This document shows, piece after piece, positions 5,377 through 8,280 of a stretch of 8,280 bases of DNA. This DNA comes from Actinomycetes bacterium (GTDB lineage Bacteria > Actinomycetota > Actinomycetes > Actinomycetales > Cellulomonadaceae), in the NCBI GenBank assembly GCA_023428465.1, contig JAEYXM010000013.1, positions 1 to 8,280 of the forward strand, read 5' to 3'. Numbering within the stretch: position 1 is the first letter of the stretch; every line of letters starts with the position of its first letter. The notes below the pieces were generated by a model that was given only the letters and a program-made list of their open reading frames with translations, was not told the DNA's origin and did not search any database. Both the position numbers and the translations under genes were made by a program.

Positions 5377-8222
5377 GCACCATGACCCCGCCCCGTGCAG
5401 ACGGGGCCGCCGAGCCCGGCGACGTAGCCCGCTACGTCGGCGCGCAGGATGCCCTCGAGGCCACGCGGTCGCAGGTCGAGGCGCTCGAGTCGACGTCGGA
5501 GGTCGAGTCCTTCAACCGTCAGCTCGAGCTCCTCAAGCGGCGCCTGGTCGCGGAGCCGCGGGCCTTCCGGGAGATGTTCATCAGCGACGGTCTGCAGGCG
5601 GTCGCGTGGGAGTTCAACCAGGCGGAGCTGAGCCGTGAGTTCACGGTCAAGCTCTGGGACCTGATGCTCCGCGACGACGACGTGAGCAAGGTGCTCATGC
5701 GCTTCGTGTGGAACCTCCCGCTCGGCAAGAAGCGCATGTTCGTCCGCGCGATCGACGCCCACCTGTCCGAGCGGTACCCGATGTTCGCGGGCTACTCGGT
5801 CGACTGGCCGGCCCAGAGCTCGATCCCGCCGTACATCCGCGAGCCCGAGGACCGCTCGACCGACTTCGGCCTCGTCAACCAGGGCTACCTCGGCTACATG
5901 AACCTCGGCTTCACCGCGCGTGACGTCGACATGTTCGTGTGGCTCGAGGCACTGCGCGACAAGCAGTGCGCCGAGAAGCCCTGCGAGCTGGGTGAGTTCC
6001 TCGCCCACGCGAAGGGTCCCAAGGGCGGCTGCCCGGTCAAGATCCACATCCCGCAGGTCTTCGAGCTGGTCGGCCAGGGGCGGTTCGAGGAGGCCCTGGA
6101 GCTGCTCGAGTCGTGCAACCCGCTGCCGGACGTCACCGGCCGGGTCTGCCCGCAGGAGCTCCAGTGCCAGGGCGTCTGCCTGCACAAGCACCCGATGTCG
6201 ATCGGTCAGGTCGAGTGGTTCCTGCCGCAGCGCGAGATGCTCGTGCACCCCGGCAGCAACGCGATCCGGTTCGGCGGGCGCACCGACCCGTGGGAGGCCG
6301 CGGCAAAGCCGCCGGTCGCCATCGTCGGCTCGGGTCCGTCCGGCCTGATCAACGCCTACTTGCTGGCGGCGGAGGGCTTCCCGGTCACGGTGTTCGAGGC
6401 GTTCCACGCCCTCGGTGGTGTGCTCCGCTACGGCATCCCGGAGTTCCGTCTCCCGAACTCGCTCATCGACGACGTCGTGGAGAAGATCGAGCTGCTCGGC
6501 GGCAAGTTCGTGCGCAACTTCGTGGTCGGCAAGACCGCGACGCTGCAGGACCTGCGCGACGCCGGCTTCTGGAAGATCTTCGTCGGTACGGGCGCGGGCC
6601 TGCCCAGGTTCATGAACGTGCCGGGTGAGCACCTGCTCAACGTCATGTCGGCGAACGAGTTCCTGACGCGCGTGAACCTCATGCAGGGTCTCCGCGAGGA
6701 CTACGAGACCCCGCTGCCCGAGGTCCGCGGCAAGAACATCATCGTGATCGGTGGCGGCAACACGGCGATGGACGCGTGCCGGACGGCCAAGCGGCTGGGC
6801 GGCAACGTGACGATCGTCTACCGGCGCACGCAGAGCGAGATGCCGGCCCGTGTGGAGGAGCTCGAGCATGCGCTCGAGGAGGGCATCGCACTCAAGGTGC
6901 TCGCCGCGCCGTCGGAGTTCCTGGGTGACGAGAAGGGCTTCGTCAAGGCGGCGACGGTCGACATCATGGAGCTGGGCGAGCCGGACGAGTCCGGCCGCCG
7001 TCGGCCGGTGAAGACCGGCAAGGTCGAGACGATCGAGGCCGACCTGGTGATCATGGCGCTCGGCAACGACGCCAACCCGATCATCAAGGACTCCGAGCCG
7101 CGGCTCGAGGTCTCCAAGTGGGGCACGATCAACCTCGACCACGCCGGTACGCAGGAGACCACGCTCCCGGGCATCTACACCGGTGGCGACGCGGCGCGTG
7201 GCGGTTCGACCGCCATCATGGCCGCGGGCGACGGCCAGTCGGCGGCTCGGGAGATCCTCGGCTCGGTCGATGTGCCGGCCGAGGTGATCCCGGCGATGGT
7301 CGCGAGCGCGAAGGCCTACACCGACCTCGGTGCGGCCGAGGCCACGATCGTGAGCAAGGCGCACCTGTCGGACGGCATCGAGGAGTTCACGGTCTACGCG
7401 CCGGTCATCGCCCGATCGGCCCAGGCGGGTCAGTTCGTGCGTGTCCTGCCCCGGCCGGACGGCGAGCTCATCCCGCTCACGCTCGCGGACTGGGACGAGA
7501 AGGCCGGCACGGTCACCCTCGTCATCCAGGGCGTCGGCACCAGCTCGCTCGAGATGAACGCGATGCAGGCGGGTGACGCCTTCACGGGCATCGCCGGTCC
7601 GCTCGGCCAGCCGAGCAAGCTGCACAAGTACGACGAGGGCACGACGGTCGTCTTCACCGCGGGTGGCCTCGGCCTGCCCCCGGTGTACCCGATCATGCGC
7701 GAGCACCTGCGCCTCGGGAACCACGTCACCCTGATCTCGGGCTTCCGGTCCAAGGACCTGATGTTCTGGGACGGCGAGGACGAGCGGGTGGGTCGGATCC
7801 AGGCGGAGTTCGGCGACCAGCTCGACGTGGTCTACGCAACGAACGACGGCTCGTTCGGCGTGCAGGGCTTCGTCACTGTGCCGCTGAAGGAGATGCTCGA
7901 CGCCAACAAGGCCGGCCGGGGTCGGACGGTCGCCGAGGTCATCACCATCGGCCCGCCGATGATGATGCGTGCGGTGAGCGACCTGACCCAGCCCTACGGG
8001 GTCCCGACCGTGGCGAGCCTCAACTCGATCATGGTGGACGCGACGGGAATGTGCGGCGCGTGCATGGTCCCGGTGACGGTCGACGGCAAGCTCGTGCGCA
8101 AGCACGCGTGCATCGACGGACCGGAGATCGACTCGCACGCGATCGACTGGGACAAGTTCCTGCCGCGGTTCAACCTGTTCAAGAAGCAGGAGCTCGTGAG
8201 CCGCGAGAAGCGCGGCCTCTGA
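5373..8222 (+). CDS. Fused NfnB-NfnA-type NAD(H)-dependent ferredoxin:NADP+ oxidoreductase
   Basis: 949 aa from GTG 5373, which overlaps the nifJ stop (GTGA); ATG 5382 (946 aa) is the alternative. Residues 1-175 form a helical, partly coiled-coil-like extension I do not recognise. Then comes a GltD/NfnB-type Fe-S domain (about 176-300: Cys199, 204, 220, 259, 265, 269 and Glu281), an FAD motif GSGPSG (319-324), an NADPH motif GGGNTA (460-465) with the VYRRT arginines (484-485), and the FAD-closing GGD (604-606). An NfnA-type half follows (about 656-945): flavin segment AGQFVRV (685-691), NAD-binding GGLG (764-767) and a [2Fe-2S] motif with Asp889, Cys894, Cys897 and Cys913. Nfn enzymes couple NADPH oxidation to NAD+ and ferredoxin reduction, or the reverse, by flavin-based electron bifurcation. 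Here both subunits are one chain in B-A order, similar to proteins annotated as glutamate synthase beta/hydroxylase fusions. No glutamate synthase large subunit is present, so a glutamate synthase role is unlikely. The first distal-cluster Cys appears to be Asp196. Confidence 0.88.
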   Translation: MSTMTPPRADGAAEPGDVARYVGAQDALEATRSQVEALESTSEVESFNRQLELLKRRLVAEPRAFREMFISDGLQAVAWEFNQAELSREFTVKLWDLMLRDDDVSKVLMRFVWNLPLGKKRMFVRAIDAHLSERYPMFAGYSVDWPAQSSIPPYIREPEDRSTDFGLVNQGYLGYMNLGFTARDVDMFVWLEALRDKQCAEKPCELGEFLAHAKGPKGGCPVKIHIPQVFELVGQGRFEEALELLESCNPLPDVTGRVCPQELQCQGVCLHKHPMSIGQVEWFLPQREMLVHPGSNAIRFGGRTDPWEAAAKPPVAIVGSGPSGLINAYLLAAEGFPVTVFEAFHALGGVLRYGIPEFRLPNSLIDDVVEKIELLGGKFVRNFVVGKTATLQDLRDAGFWKIFVGTGAGLPRFMNVPGEHLLNVMSANEFLTRVNLMQGLREDYETPLPEVRGKNIIVIGGGNTAMDACRTAKRLGGNVTIVYRRTQSEMPARVEELEHALEEGIALKVLAAPSEFLGDEKGFVKAATVDIMELGEPDESGRRRPVKTGKVETIEADLVIMALGNDANPIIKDSEPRLEVSKWGTINLDHAGTQETTLPGIYTGGDAARGGSTAIMAAGDGQSAAREILGSVDVPAEVIPAMVASAKAYTDLGAAEATIVSKAHLSDGIEEFTVYAPVIARSAQAGQFVRVLPRPDGELIPLTLADWDEKAGTVTLVIQGVGTSSLEMNAMQAGDAFTGIAGPLGQPSKLHKYDEGTTVVFTAGGLGLPPVYPIMREHLRLGNHVTLISGFRSKDLMFWDGEDERVGRIQAEFGDQLDVVYATNDGSFGVQGFVTVPLKEMLDANKAGRGRTVAEVITIGPPMMMRAVSDLTQPYGVPTVASLNSIMVDATGMCGACMVPVTVDGKLVRKHACIDGPEIDSHAIDWDKFLPRFNLFKKQELVSREKRGL

Positions 8223-8224
8223 CA

Positions 8225-8231
8225 CGAGGAG
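8225..8231 (+). promoter_or_regulatory. Ribosome-binding site for a third gene
   Basis: CGAGGAG lies right after the stop at 8220-8222 and 7 bases before an ATG at 8239. This is a strong Shine-Dalgarno with standard spacing, and it suggests that the operon continues beyond the window. Confidence 0.6.
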
Positions 8232-8238
8232 CACGGCC

Positions 8239-8280
8239 ATGACGCCGGGGGGGGGGGGGGCGGGGGGCCCCCCCCCCCCC
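8239..8280 (+). CDS. Start of a third gene, cut off by the window end
   Basis: An ATG follows a strong Shine-Dalgarno, 16 bases after the stop of the Nfn-like gene, so a co-transcribed gene probably begins here. Only the first codons (ATG ACG CCG) are credible. The following G-run and C-run would encode a Gly/Pro string that is most likely a sequencing or assembly artefact. The product cannot be identified, and nothing can be said about its length or function. Confidence 0.45.
   Translation, partial: MTPGGGGAGGPPPP
8247..8280. other. Homopolymer G/C tail, probable assembly artefact
   Basis: Fourteen G (8247-8260), one C, six G (8262-8267) and thirteen C (8268-8280) end the window. Such runs do not occur elsewhere in it. 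A G-run meeting a C-run at the very end fits low-quality contig-end extension, for example poly-G reads and their reverse complement. It should not be read as biology without raw reads. Confidence 0.8.

Noticed and set aside
5373..8222. Glutamate synthase small subunit (gltD)
   Set aside because: The middle of the protein is GltD-like, but no glutamate synthase large subunit is nearby, and the C-terminal NfnA-type half with its [2Fe-2S] motif points to an Nfn-type transhydrogenase.
5274..8240. A 988-codon open frame on the minus strand opposite the Nfn-like gene
   Set aside because: It is the same shadow effect: low-complexity Arg/Asp/Val/Leu-rich composition and no motif, against a clear multidomain flavoprotein on the + strand.

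Overview
The window is very GC-rich (roughly 70% by eye), with G or C at almost every third codon position, GTG starts and tightly overlapping genes. This points to a high-GC actinobacterium, possibly of the Cellulomonas type. That placement is an inference from composition and gene style, not from a marker gene.

Layout, all on the + strand: (1) positions 1-253 are a non-coding leader with a weak promoter candidate, a 12-bp imperfect direct repeat and a ribosome-binding site. (2) A possible 44-codon leader ORF (254-388) overlaps the next gene by GTGA. (3) A very large single-chain pyruvate:ferredoxin oxidoreductase-type enzyme (NifJ family, 385-5376, 1663 aa against about 1200 for a usual NifJ) carries several insertions and a C-terminal ferredoxin-like module on an Ala/Pro linker. 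(4) A 949-aa flavoprotein (5373-8222), again joined by a GTGA overlap, fuses an NfnB/GltD-type NADPH:ferredoxin oxidoreductase to an NfnA-type FAD/NAD/[2Fe-2S] subunit, behind an unrecognised N-terminal extension of about 175 aa. (5) A ribosome-binding site and start codon of a third gene follow at 8226-8241, but the sequence then becomes a G-run/C-run, probably a contig-end artefact.

Taken together the operon looks like a self-contained redox module. The NifJ-like enzyme would oxidise a 2-oxoacid (pyruvate is the best guess) to acyl-CoA, CO2 and low-potential electrons. A tethered ferredoxin domain could carry the electrons, and the fused Nfn-like transhydrogenase could combine reduced ferredoxin with NADH to make NADPH, or run in reverse. 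The most unusual parts are the tethered ferredoxin, the one-chain NfnB-NfnA fusion with its new N-terminal domain, an apparent Cys-to-Asp change at one predicted cluster ligand, and the overlapping leader ORF. Family assignments rest on motifs read by eye. Alignment-dependent statements (insertion sizes, ligand equivalences) use remembered family motifs and need a real alignment.
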